Shown: positions 1-7,926 of the stretch, one piece after another
How the letters are laid out: every line of letters begins with the position of its first letter
Numbering within the stretch: the stretch's first letter is position 1
Origin: Anaerolineaceae bacterium
GTDB lineage: Bacteria; Chloroflexota; Anaerolineae; Anaerolineales; Anaerolineaceae
DNA: 25,004 nucleotides
Reading direction: 5' to 3'
NCBI GenBank assembly: GCA_017995665.1
Contig: JAGOIM010000004.1
Coordinates: forward strand, 1-25,004
The notes under the pieces: generated by a model
Told to the model about the DNA's origin: nothing
Seen by the model: the letters and a program-made list of their open reading frames with translations, nothing else
Database searches by the model: none
Made by a program: the position numbers and the translations under genes

Positions 1-465
1 GGGAGAGATCAAATTGAAGAACCGTTGTTTGTGGAACAGTTCGAGATTCTGAAAAAGGAATTATTGTCTGAAGGTTTTCCATTCTTCTTTTATGAAGATC
101 TTTCACAAATAGAGATTCCAAAATGGTATGGGCTTTGCGAGTTGATTGTCGTTCCATCTATTGGTTCGGAAGGGCTACCCAAAAGCATAACTGAATCGCT
201 CGCGATGGGCGTTCCGGTGATTGCCAGTGATCGTGGGGGCATTTGGGAATTGCTGGAAGAAGGCAGGAATGGCTGGAAGATTGAAGAGCCGGTCTCAGCG
301 GATACAATCAAGGGAGCATTAGAAAAAGCACTTGCTTTATCTGAGCAAGAGAGGGAAGAAATGCGAAAGCAAATTTTGGAAAATGACCGACCGAAAATGG
401 ACGAAAAAATCATGGCAGATCAGATGAAATCGCTCATTGAAAAGCTGATTGGAGAGGGAAAATGA
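1..465 (+). CDS. GT4 family glycosyltransferase, C-terminal part (truncated by window edge)
   Basis: The frame is open from base 1 and has no convincing internal start, so this is the end of a gene that begins upstream. The visible part is the nucleotide-sugar-binding half of a GT-B glycosyltransferase of family GT4: the E-x7-E signature is seen in EGLPKSITE, followed by SLAMGVPVIASDRGG, the usual acidic pair contacting the donor sugar nucleotide and the loop behind it. Donor and acceptor cannot be told from sequence. The stop codon overlaps the ATG of the next gene (ATGA), showing translational coupling in a polysaccharide operon. It probably adds one sugar to a lipid-linked repeat unit at the inner face of the membrane; that role is inferred from context. 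Confidence 0.88.
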   Translation, partial: GRDQIEEPLFVEQFEILKKELLSEGFPFFFYEDLSQIEIPKWYGLCELIVVPSIGSEGLPKSITESLAMGVPVIASDRGGIWELLEEGRNGWKIEEPVSADTIKGALEKALALSEQEREEMRKQILENDRPKMDEKIMADQMKSLIEKLIGEGK

Positions 466-1670
466 AAATTTTAGTCGTTAGTTATCACTATTGGCCTCCG
501 CATTTCGGGGGGGAGCTGAAACATTCAATCGAGCGTTTTCAATCTTTGGTTGAGCGTGGGCACCAGGTGATTGTGCTGACCTCAGGCAATCCGGGTATGC
601 CAGAGCATGAAATCATTGATGGAATAGAAATTCTCCGTTCTCCGATTGTGGGGAAAAGCCGTTTCTCACGGGGTTTGCGGCGATTAATCTATTCGATTTG
701 GGTTCGCAAGCAGATGCGCAAACTGGATTACGATGTTTTGCACTATGCAAATCTTGGACAGGTTGGCTGGTTGGACGGTTGGATTTCCGGAAAATTAACC
801 TTGGGTTTGAACCATAAACTTGGTCACAAAGCTGTTTGGGTCCACAGTTTATCGGACACTGAAACAGAGGATTTTAGCAATCATGGATTAACGTTTAAAG
901 TGCGAAACCAGAATTTGAAACTGGTCGATCTTGTGGTTTCGGTAAGTCCTCGTCTAAACAAAGCGGTGCAAAAGGTCTTTCCAGAGAAAGCGCAGGAGCT
1001 TGTTTATGGAGTACGTGACGATCTTTTCATTCCGATGAGCGAAGAAGACAAATCGAATTTCAGGCGGCAGGACGGGATTTTGGAAGATGATGTAGTTTTT
1101 AGTTTTCTAGGATCGGTCGGAACGCGCAAGGGCTTTGACTTACTTTATAAAGCCTTTACTGAAATTGAAAACGAAACTCCAGCTGTAAAGTTATGGGTTG
1201 TTGGTCCAAAGAGCAAGCAAGAAAATCAGAATCTGGACGATCTTGAAATCAATCAGATGATTGAAGAAGCAGAAACTTCCGATAAGATTCGTTTTTGGGG
1301 CAGAATTGATGACAGGCCGCAGTTGGCAAAGATTTTAGGGGCTTCGGATGTCTTTGTTTTCCCCAGTCGCAAAGAGGGTTTTGGGATTGCGCCGCTTGAG
1401 GCTATGGCAACCGGCATTCCTGTAATCATTGCAAAGATCCCGGGTGTTACAGATTTGGCAAATGTTGAGGGAGAAACCGGGTATTATATTGATGTAAACG
1501 ATGCTCAGGCTTTGAAAGCTGCTATGGACAAAATGAGCCTTTCAGCTGAAAGCCGAAGCCAAATGGGTGAAAAAGCACGAAAACGAATTGTCGACAGTTT
1601 TGGTTGGCAAGCGCATATTGATCGTTGGGAAGCGACATATCGTGCTTTAATTAATGAGGAAAAAAGATGA
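462..1670 (+). CDS. GT4 family glycosyltransferase
   Basis: A complete 402-residue GT-B glycosyltransferase. The N-terminus MKILVVSYHYWPPHFGG is the typical first strand and glycine-rich loop of GT4 enzymes. The C-terminal donor-binding domain starts near residue 212 (FSFLGSVGTRKGFDLL) and carries the E-x7-E motif at E305 and E313 in EGFGIAPLE, followed by AMATGIPVI. The length is normal for the family. The start overlaps the previous stop by four bases (ATGA), and its own stop overlaps the next start in the same way. It very likely transfers a sugar from a nucleotide donor to a lipid-linked oligosaccharide. The sugar specificity is not readable. Confidence 0.93.
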   Translation: MKILVVSYHYWPPHFGGELKHSIERFQSLVERGHQVIVLTSGNPGMPEHEIIDGIEILRSPIVGKSRFSRGLRRLIYSIWVRKQMRKLDYDVLHYANLGQVGWLDGWISGKLTLGLNHKLGHKAVWVHSLSDTETEDFSNHGLTFKVRNQNLKLVDLVVSVSPRLNKAVQKVFPEKAQELVYGVRDDLFIPMSEEDKSNFRRQDGILEDDVVFSFLGSVGTRKGFDLLYKAFTEIENETPAVKLWVVGPKSKQENQNLDDLEINQMIEEAETSDKIRFWGRIDDRPQLAKILGASDVFVFPSRKEGFGIAPLEAMATGIPVIIAKIPGVTDLANVEGETGYYIDVNDAQALKAAMDKMSLSAESRSQMGEKARKRIVDSFGWQAHIDRWEATYRALINEEKR

Positions 1671-2983
1671 GACCAGCAATTGCTTGGGCAATAAAACAGA
1701 AAGAAAAGGCTAAGAAGCAAGTCGAAAAGGTTGCCAGAGATTACCCTGCGTATTTTTATACGCTCATTTATATCTTTGGCGCAAACCTGGCTTTGCCGAT
1801 TTTTGACGTACCGCTATTAGGGCTTTCACTTACTGCCCCAATTTTTTTCGTCATCGCAGCATTTGTGATTTTTAGACCAGCTTCCGACTGGTTCAAGCAA
1901 CAACAGGGCTGGATTATTTTAGGCTTGAGCCTCTTGAGTTCAATCGTAATCAGCACGCTGGTGAATGAAATGAATAGGGGCGAGATTAATCGCTCGAGTC
2001 TCCTTTCGCTGGTGCAGTATGCCTATTGGATTGTGGTTTTCGTGATTATGGGCTATATCTTCCGCTCCTCCAAAATTCGCAAAACGATGTCCACAATTTT
2101 TGCTTTCGCGGTTGTGGCAATAACTGCACTTCGCTTGTATGAAGCTTTGTTTCATGGGAGAATTGGTGCTTGGTCAGGCACGACAATTATGTCGCAAAAC
2201 AGTTATGGTTTTCAATTCTCAGTTTTTGTGCCATTTTTGTACATAAAATTGTTTGATAAAGAAACCAAAAAACGCTGGTTCTGGGTTTTGGTGATGCTTG
2301 CGACGATTGTCGCTGTTGGCTTGAATGGGTCGCGCGGGAATTGGGTTGCGATGGCTATCGGTGCTGCTGTGATGGCATTGGTTTTTATGATAACACAACC
2401 GAAGAGAGTCCCAGGTTTCATCCTGGCTATTCTTGCGATTTTAGTAGTAGGTTTTTTTGTGCTCAATCTTTCTTCACAGACTTCAGAGTCATTCAATGCT
2501 CGTTTTCAAACGCTTTTTTCTTTGGATGAAGATAAGACTTATGTTGTTCGACAGTTATTGGTTCAAAAAGGCTTCAAACTGTTTGAGGAATCACCAATCA
2601 TCGGGGTTGGTTCAGAGCGGTTCAGCCGGGAAAAGGTGGCTTTAGAAATTCCTGATCTTTTACGATATTCAGATACCGATTTTGTTTTGTCGAGCAAACA
2701 ATCGCATAATTCATACATCCAGTTTTTGGCAGAATTTGGTTTGTTGGGAAGCATCCCGCTTGCGATGATGCTTATCTATTTAGCTGTCAGGGGTTTCCAA
2801 ATCAGCTATGAAGAAATGAAAGAAGGCAAGTTTATTGGCTTGGCAATTTTCATTTCATTTATTCAAATGTCCGCTCATATGTGGGTTCTTTCATCATTTA
2901 CCGGCACGTTAACCTGGGCGGTTTATGGTATGTTGGTCGGGGCGATAATTTCTTTTGATGCCGGGAGGAAGAAATCAACTTAG
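1667..2983 (+). CDS. O-antigen ligase / Wzy-type polymerase membrane protein
   Basis: A 438-residue polytopic membrane protein with about ten or more hydrophobic segments from residue 30 to 430. It carries three hallmarks of the Wzy_C/O-antigen ligase family: NGSRGNW (residues 220-226) at the start of a membrane helix, SPIIGVGSERF (309-319), and SHNSYIQFLAEFGLLG (346-361), the conserved H-N-x-Y block at the end of the large external loop. In the family these proteins either polymerise lipid-linked repeat units (Wzy) or ligate them to an acceptor (WaaL); sequence alone does not separate the two. Since the window also has a Wzc-type regulator, I favour polymerase. ATGA overlap with the upstream GT4 gene. 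Confidence 0.88.
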   Translation: MRPAIAWAIKQKEKAKKQVEKVARDYPAYFYTLIYIFGANLALPIFDVPLLGLSLTAPIFFVIAAFVIFRPASDWFKQQQGWIILGLSLLSSIVISTLVNEMNRGEINRSSLLSLVQYAYWIVVFVIMGYIFRSSKIRKTMSTIFAFAVVAITALRLYEALFHGRIGAWSGTTIMSQNSYGFQFSVFVPFLYIKLFDKETKKRWFWVLVMLATIVAVGLNGSRGNWVAMAIGAAVMALVFMITQPKRVPGFILAILAILVVGFFVLNLSSQTSESFNARFQTLFSLDEDKTYVVRQLLVQKGFKLFEESPIIGVGSERFSREKVALEIPDLLRYSDTDFVLSSKQSHNSYIQFLAEFGLLGSIPLAMMLIYLAVRGFQISYEEMKEGKFIGLAIFISFIQMSAHMWVLSSFTGTLTWAVYGMLVGAIISFDAGRKKST

Positions 2984-4140
2984 CTTTTTATTATCACCTC
3001 CCGGTTGTTGAAAAAGATGGCGGGCTTTTTGTTCCATCATATTTTGGTCGCTTCCTGGATAGTTTGGCTTCAGAGGTTGAGAATTTGATTCTCTTTTCTC
3101 ATTTACCGGAAGAAGTAGATTTCGGACGGAATGAATATCTTTTACAACAGCCAAATGTTCAAGTCGTTTTTTTGCCTAAAAAGGGGTCTTTTCCTCATCA
3201 GTTGTTGATTCAAGGACAAGTCCAAAAAATTTTCAAAAAAAATGCTGATAAATTTGACGTCATGCTTTTGCGCGGACCAACACCACTGATGCCGGCAATT
3301 GGCGAAGCTCTACCGGATAAGCCAAAGGCTCTGCTCATGGTAGGAGATTACCTTTCCGGGCTTGATTCAATTGAACAGCCTGCCTGGCGTAAATTTTTGA
3401 TTAAATGTTATTGGCAGTATATTTACAAGCGAATTTTCAAAATTACCGAAAGCAGTTTGGTGATACCAAACTCAGAAAAACTTCGCGAGCAATTTGAAAA
3501 AAGCGCTGAGAAAATCGTTATGACCCATACAACAAGTTTGACGGAGAAAGACCTTTTCAAGAGAAGCGATACTTGTCAAAAACCGCAAATAAAATTGCTT
3601 TATACCGGCAGGCTTGTGGCAGAAAAAGGATTAATCAATGTTTTAACTGCCATAGAAAAGCTGAGAAATGAAGGTTTTGAACTTTCATTTCAAGTTATCG
3701 GCTGGGCGGATCGGAAGGACGATTTTCTAAAGCTTTTCCTGGAGGAGATTGACCGAAAAAATCTCAGGCAATTCATCTCCATTGTGGGTTACCAACCAAT
3801 CGAAGAACTCAATGAGGCTTATAAGCAAGCAGACATATTTATTAATGCTTCTGATTTTGAAGGTTTTCCGCGGACAATCTGGGAGGCGATGGCACATTCT
3901 CTGCCGGTTGTAGCAACTGCGGTTGGTTCAATTCCGGAATATATCGGTGATTTTGTCCATTTGGTTCCACCAAAAAATGCGGAAGTACTGGCAGATGCCA
4001 TTCGAGAAGTAATAGTTAATGGTGAATATCGGCGTGAAATTATTGAGAAGGGTTTTCAACTCGCCAGTGAGATAACTTTGGAAAAACAAACCGGGGCGAT
4101 GGTTAAAGAGATAGAGAATTATGCAAAACGAAAAAAGTGA
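2974..4140 (+). CDS. GT4 family glycosyltransferase, probable ATC start
   Basis: The nearest ordinary in-frame start is TTG at 3064 (358 residues), but homology-like sequence extends 30 codons upstream: INLAFYYHLPVVEKDGG then a FGRFLDSLASEV block, which reads as the normal first strand and loop of a glycosyltransferase. The frame is closed by TGA at 2956, and the only sensible initiation point is ATC at 2974, five bases after a strong GGAGG (2964-2968). I therefore place the start there (388 residues), overlapping the ligase stop by ten bases. The C-terminal half has LLYTGRLVAEKG and the E-x7-E motif in EGFPRTIWE (E296 and E304 in this numbering). The existence of the enzyme is secure; the start is my inference, and 3064 is the conservative alternative. 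Confidence 0.85.
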   Translation: MNLAFYYHLPVVEKDGGLFVPSYFGRFLDSLASEVENLILFSHLPEEVDFGRNEYLLQQPNVQVVFLPKKGSFPHQLLIQGQVQKIFKKNADKFDVMLLRGPTPLMPAIGEALPDKPKALLMVGDYLSGLDSIEQPAWRKFLIKCYWQYIYKRIFKITESSLVIPNSEKLREQFEKSAEKIVMTHTTSLTEKDLFKRSDTCQKPQIKLLYTGRLVAEKGLINVLTAIEKLRNEGFELSFQVIGWADRKDDFLKLFLEEIDRKNLRQFISIVGYQPIEELNEAYKQADIFINASDFEGFPRTIWEAMAHSLPVVATAVGSIPEYIGDFVHLVPPKNAEVLADAIREVIVNGEYRREIIEKGFQLASEITLEKQTGAMVKEIENYAKRKK

Positions 4141-5179
4141 GCATCCGGCGCTATTTATTGCCGGTAATTTTCTTTCGGCCAAAACTGGGACGCGGGGTAT
4201 GTGTGAAGATTTGACAATCCAACTCCATAAAAAAGGATTTTTGATCTTCACTGCTTCGGATAAACCAAATAGAATCGCCAGGATGGCTGACTTGCTCTGG
4301 ACCGCCTGGCGAAATCGAAAGCGATATCAATTAGCGATTGTTGAAGTTTATAGTGGTTTGGCTTTTGAGTGGGCTTGGATTTTGAGCAAGTTCTTGAGAT
4401 TTCTAAAAAAACCTTTCATTGCAGTTCTGCACGGTGGAAAATTGGCAGAATTTTATCGGACTAAGCCAAAAAAAGTTAGCGAATTGCTGAACAATGCAGC
4501 ACTTATTTGCAGCCCTTCATTGATGTTGCAAAGTGCATTTCAAAAGGAAGGTTTTCAGGTCGAATATTTGCCAAATGGGATTGACCTTTCGCTTTACCCT
4601 TTCCGAAAACGGGAAACAATTGAACCAAATATTGTTTGGTTGCGGGCAATCCACGAGATTTACAATCCGCTTATGGCAATCCAAGCTTTTAAGCTGGTTT
4701 TGGAAGCATATCCCGAAGCTAAATTGTGGATGATTGGACCGGATAAAGCTGACGGCACAATGCCGAAGTTGGTTGCCGAAATTGAAAGCTTGCTAAGGCC
4801 TAATAACATACAAATCGTTGGTGCTGTTGCCAAAGCTGATGTGCCAGAATGGCTGAACAAGGCGGATATTTTCATAAACACAACCAATTATGAAAGTTTT
4901 GGTGTTTCGGTGGTCGAGGCAATTGCTTGCGGATTGCCGGTTGTTTCTACCAATGCCGGAGAACTGCCGCTCTTATGGAAGGATGGTGAAGAAATCCTAC
5001 TTGTTCCAAAGAACGATGCGCAAGGAATGGCAAAAAAGATTGTCGAATTGTTGAACGGAGAAGTTGAGGCTGAGCCATTGGTAGTTCGGGCAAAAGAGAA
5101 GGCAGAGCAGTTCGATTGGGAAAAGATTCTGCCACAATGGGTGAACTTGATTTACAAAGTGCTTGGAAGGGGCAATTGA
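4121..5179 (+). CDS. GT4 family glycosyltransferase
   Basis: A 352-residue GT-B glycosyltransferase. The N-terminal domain has the acceptor-side pattern LFIAGNFLSAKTGTRG, an HGGKLAEF block near residues 104-111 and SPSLMLQ at 131-137; the donor domain begins near residue 170 and ends with the E-x7-E motif at E258 and E266 in ESFGVSVVE, then AIACGLPVVSTNAGE. The gene overlaps the preceding GT4 gene by 20 bases, and ends just before the PaaK-like gene. It is part of the same assembly line for a surface glycan. Sugar specificity unknown. Confidence 0.92.
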   Translation: MQNEKSEHPALFIAGNFLSAKTGTRGMCEDLTIQLHKKGFLIFTASDKPNRIARMADLLWTAWRNRKRYQLAIVEVYSGLAFEWAWILSKFLRFLKKPFIAVLHGGKLAEFYRTKPKKVSELLNNAALICSPSLMLQSAFQKEGFQVEYLPNGIDLSLYPFRKRETIEPNIVWLRAIHEIYNPLMAIQAFKLVLEAYPEAKLWMIGPDKADGTMPKLVAEIESLLRPNNIQIVGAVAKADVPEWLNKADIFINTTNYESFGVSVVEAIACGLPVVSTNAGELPLLWKDGEEILLVPKNDAQGMAKKIVELLNGEVEAEPLVVRAKEKAEQFDWEKILPQWVNLIYKVLGRGN

Positions 5180-5180
5180 G

Positions 5181-6512
5181 ATGCTGTACGAAGGTCTTTT
5201 GCGAAATCTAATTTTTCCAGCGGGCGATTTGCTTTTCGGGCAAAGAATGATGCAACGTTTGCGCTTCCTTGAAAAAGCGCAGTATTGGGATGAAGGTCAA
5301 ATAAAGGATTATCAAAACCAGGAATTGAAAAAATTAATCCCGATTGTTTATCGTGAAGTGCCGATGTATCGAAAATTATATGATGAGGCTGGGATTGATA
5401 TTGAATCGATTTCAACAATTGAGCAACTTTCAGGCTTACCGATTGTTACAAAACAAGTATTAAGAGATAATTTCCCGGAATATTCTACCCGTCCTACCGG
5501 ACAAAAGGTGTATGAGGTGAAGACTTCGGGCTCGACCGGGGCAAATCTTATTCTTTATGAAGATCATGCCACGGCCGGTTGGTATCGGGCATCTTTCATG
5601 TTGGCATTGGAATGGTCCGGCTGGCGAATGGGAGATGCCCATTTACAGACCGGAATGACCTTAGAACGAGGACTGGAACGAAAGCTAAAAGATATCCTGA
5701 TGAAGTGCCATTATTTTTCGGCTTTTGATTTAAGTAACGAAATGATTGATATGATTTTGTCTGAATTGGAAAAATATAATCTCAAATTTCTTTGGGGATA
5801 TCCTGAAAGTATCGCGCTAATTGCCAGGCGAGCCAAAGAGAGAAATTTTAAGCATACTCTGAAATCTGTTGCTACCTGGGGAGATAGTTTAACTCCCCCA
5901 CAGAGGGCGGTAATTGAAGAGGTTTTTGCGACACAAGTCTTTGATACCTATGGCACAGCTGAAGGGATTCAAATTGCGGCGCAATGTGAAATGGGGAATT
6001 ATCATCTGCAATCTTTTGACGGAGTTTTGGAAATTTTAGACGATAATGGTGATGAGGTTTCTCCCGGTGAAGTTGGAAGAGTGGTTGTCACTCGCTTTCA
6101 TCCGGGTGCAAGCCCTCTGGTGCGCTATGAAGTTGGCGATCTGGCAATGAAAGCAAACTCACATAATTGTTCTTGTGGACGGAAGCTCCCAATTTTGGGG
6201 GGAATAAGAGGAAGGCAGTCTGATTTGATTATTACGCCTGAAGGGAATCGATTGATTGTCCATTTTTTCACCGGTATTTTGGAGCATTTTGCAGCTATTC
6301 GTAGCTTTCAGGTGATTCAGGAAAGTATTGAAAGCATTCGAATCCTGATTGTGCCTGTTCCCGGGGCTGAGGTTAATCACGATGCGGTGGTTCATGCTTT
6401 GAGAGAAAAAGGGATTGGCAGTCTTATCGTTTCAATTGAAGAAGTAGGCGAAATCCCATTGACCAAAGCCGGAAAAAGAAAATTTGTTATTAGTCATCTT
6501 GAGGAAAATTGA
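5181..6512 (+). CDS. PaaK/CapK-like adenylate-forming enzyme (phenylacetate-CoA ligase family)
   Basis: A 443-residue member of the ANL superfamily, in the CapK/phenylacetate-CoA ligase branch often found in capsule loci. From ATG 5181: the nucleotide-binding loop TSGSTGAN (115-122), the YGTAEG block (257-262), RYEVGDLA with the ribose-binding aspartate (315-322), a CxCGR segment near 330-334 and the C-terminal PLTKAGKRKF with candidate catalytic lysines. I chose ATG 5181 over the in-frame TTG at 5163 because GGAAGGGG lies 8 bases before the ATG and within the TTG-started coding part. In capsule loci such proteins are thought to activate an acyl substituent that decorates the glycan; the substrate here is unknown. 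The start follows the GT4 stop by one base. Confidence 0.88.
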   Translation: MLYEGLLRNLIFPAGDLLFGQRMMQRLRFLEKAQYWDEGQIKDYQNQELKKLIPIVYREVPMYRKLYDEAGIDIESISTIEQLSGLPIVTKQVLRDNFPEYSTRPTGQKVYEVKTSGSTGANLILYEDHATAGWYRASFMLALEWSGWRMGDAHLQTGMTLERGLERKLKDILMKCHYFSAFDLSNEMIDMILSELEKYNLKFLWGYPESIALIARRAKERNFKHTLKSVATWGDSLTPPQRAVIEEVFATQVFDTYGTAEGIQIAAQCEMGNYHLQSFDGVLEILDDNGDEVSPGEVGRVVVTRFHPGASPLVRYEVGDLAMKANSHNCSCGRKLPILGGIRGRQSDLIITPEGNRLIVHFFTGILEHFAAIRSFQVIQESIESIRILIVPVPGAEVNHDAVVHALREKGIGSLIVSIEEVGEIPLTKAGKRKFVISHLEEN

Positions 6513-6517
6513 TTTTT

Positions 6518-7522
6518 ATGTCGGATCTTCCATTCGTTAGCATCATATTACCGGTCCACAATGAAGAGAAATTCATTGAGAAGTGTATACAAGCTGTCCA
6601 CGATCAGGACTACCCACTCGAAAAAATGGAAATTTTGGTGGCTGATGGAATGTCGACCGATAAGACGGTTGCGCTGCTCAATGCGATGCAAGCCACAGAT
6701 AAGCGAATCAGAATCTTTAGCAATCCAGGGAAAATTGTTCCAACCGGGTTGAATCTCCTTATTCCCGAAGCGCAAGGGGATGTTGTTGTGCGTATTGACG
6801 GGCATTGCATACCTGAGAAAGATTATGTTTCAAATTGTGTCAGACACATTCAGGAAGATGGCGTTGAAGCGGTAGGTGGGCCGATGAAAACAATCCAAAT
6901 GGATGATAAGTATGAATGTATTGCCCTGGCGACCAGTTCAAAGTTTGGCGTTGGAGATTCAACCTTTCGAACGATGGATGGCTTGACAAAGTTCGTCGAC
7001 ACGGTTCCTTTTCCTGCTTACACCAAGGCATTAATTGAAGATGTAGGTTTGTATGACGAAGAATTGGTGCGAAATCAGGACGACGAATATAACTATCGCT
7101 GCCGGGAAAAAGGTTATAAGATCCTCCTTGCGAATGATGTCCGCTCAGTTTATTTTGCGCGAAGCTCCTTTAAAAAACTGTGGAAACAATATTTCCAATA
7201 TGGCTATTGGAAGGTGCGGGTTTTGCAGAAGCATCCCAGACAAATGAGCCTGAGGCAGTTTGTTCCTCCGGTTTTTGTTTTGGCAATTTTGTTTTTTAGC
7301 CTGATCGCCCTGCTTTTTAGCTGGGGCTGGATGGCATTGCTTGCATTTCTGGGGTTTTATTTTGGGGTCAATCTTGCGGTCTCGCTTTCGATTTCGAGCA
7401 AAAAGGGCTGGAAACTCTTCCCCGGCTTGGTTTTGTCTTTTTTGATACTGCACATCTCCTATGGGACAGGTTTTATCATCGGTTTGTTAAAGTTTTGGAA
7501 CCGGTGGAAAGACAGGGATTAG
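6518..7522 (+). CDS. GT2 family glycosyltransferase, ExoA-like, with membrane tail
   Basis: A 334-residue GT-A glycosyltransferase. LPFVSIILPVHNEEKFIEK opens the fold, VADGMSTDKT follows, and the metal-binding DxD position is RIDGH (D95). The segment with NQDDEYNYR (about 185-193) supplies the catalytic acid/base region, then QYFQYGYWK and three hydrophobic helices from about residue 250 to 325. This layout matches the ExoA-like subgroup of GT2, which forms beta linkages in exopolysaccharides such as succinoglycan. ATG 6518 is preferred over TTG 6509, which would sit only four bases from GAGG and overlap the previous stop. It is the last gene of this operon: 404 non-coding bases follow. Confidence 0.9.
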   Translation: MSDLPFVSIILPVHNEEKFIEKCIQAVHDQDYPLEKMEILVADGMSTDKTVALLNAMQATDKRIRIFSNPGKIVPTGLNLLIPEAQGDVVVRIDGHCIPEKDYVSNCVRHIQEDGVEAVGGPMKTIQMDDKYECIALATSSKFGVGDSTFRTMDGLTKFVDTVPFPAYTKALIEDVGLYDEELVRNQDDEYNYRCREKGYKILLANDVRSVYFARSSFKKLWKQYFQYGYWKVRVLQKHPRQMSLRQFVPPVFVLAILFFSLIALLFSWGWMALLAFLGFYFGVNLAVSLSISSKKGWKLFPGLVLSFLILHISYGTGFIIGLLKFWNRWKDRD

Positions 7523-7926
7523 GGGAATAGCTTCAAGAGCTAAGGGGAAAATTTGTGCGACAGATCTTTCAAGATTTATCAATTTTCGTTCCAACTGCTA
7601 AGTGGGGTCAGGTAAAGATAAATCGAGATGATTTTCATCCACACTAAGCGCAAAAAAATCTAACTTCCGCTAAGGATCAGGCTATTTCTTCGTCTTCCGA
7701 CAACATGCCTAAGCCAAACTTCCCCTTATCTACAATCCTCAAATTTGCAAAAAACGCTTTATAATTAAGGTAGAATTAACGGATTTAAAAATCAGTCTGG
7801 CTAAAGCATACAAACTCATGTAAAGTGGAGCCAGGTTTTAGAAAACTATACAATTTGTATCAGTTTTCGCGCTATTAATACATAATTAGTTGCATTTATT
7901 ACTTAACGAAGGGAGAAGTTTAAAGA
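7523..7926. other. Intergenic leader before the sugar-transferase operon
   Basis: About 400 bases with no gene. It starts with purine-rich text containing AAGAGCTAAG (7535-7544), a word found again at 18901. A 9-base inverted pair TAAGGGGAA (7541-7549) and TTCCCCTTA (7720-7728) brackets 170 bases. TATAAT occurs at 7760-7765, but no good -35 sits 16-18 bases upstream, so I do not call a promoter with confidence. A 28-base inverted repeat is at 7841-7868. The region ends with GGGAGAAG (7911-7918), the ribosome binding site that decides the GTG start at 7927. The promoter of the region 2 operon must be here, since the upstream operon ends at 7522. Confidence 0.6.
7841..7868. repeat. Near-perfect inverted repeat, possible operator
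   Basis: GAAAACT-ATACAA, one T, then TTGTAT-C-AGTTTTC: thirteen bases pair on each side with a single unpaired C. There is no T-run after it, so it is not a factor-independent terminator, and its position about 60 bases before the GTG start suits an operator or a leader hairpin. Confidence 0.55.

Noticed and set aside
7541..7728. Possible small mobile element bounded by TAAGGGGAA/TTCCCCTTA
   Set aside because: The inverted match stops at nine bases, no target duplication is visible and the words fit the purine-rich background, so chance is likely.
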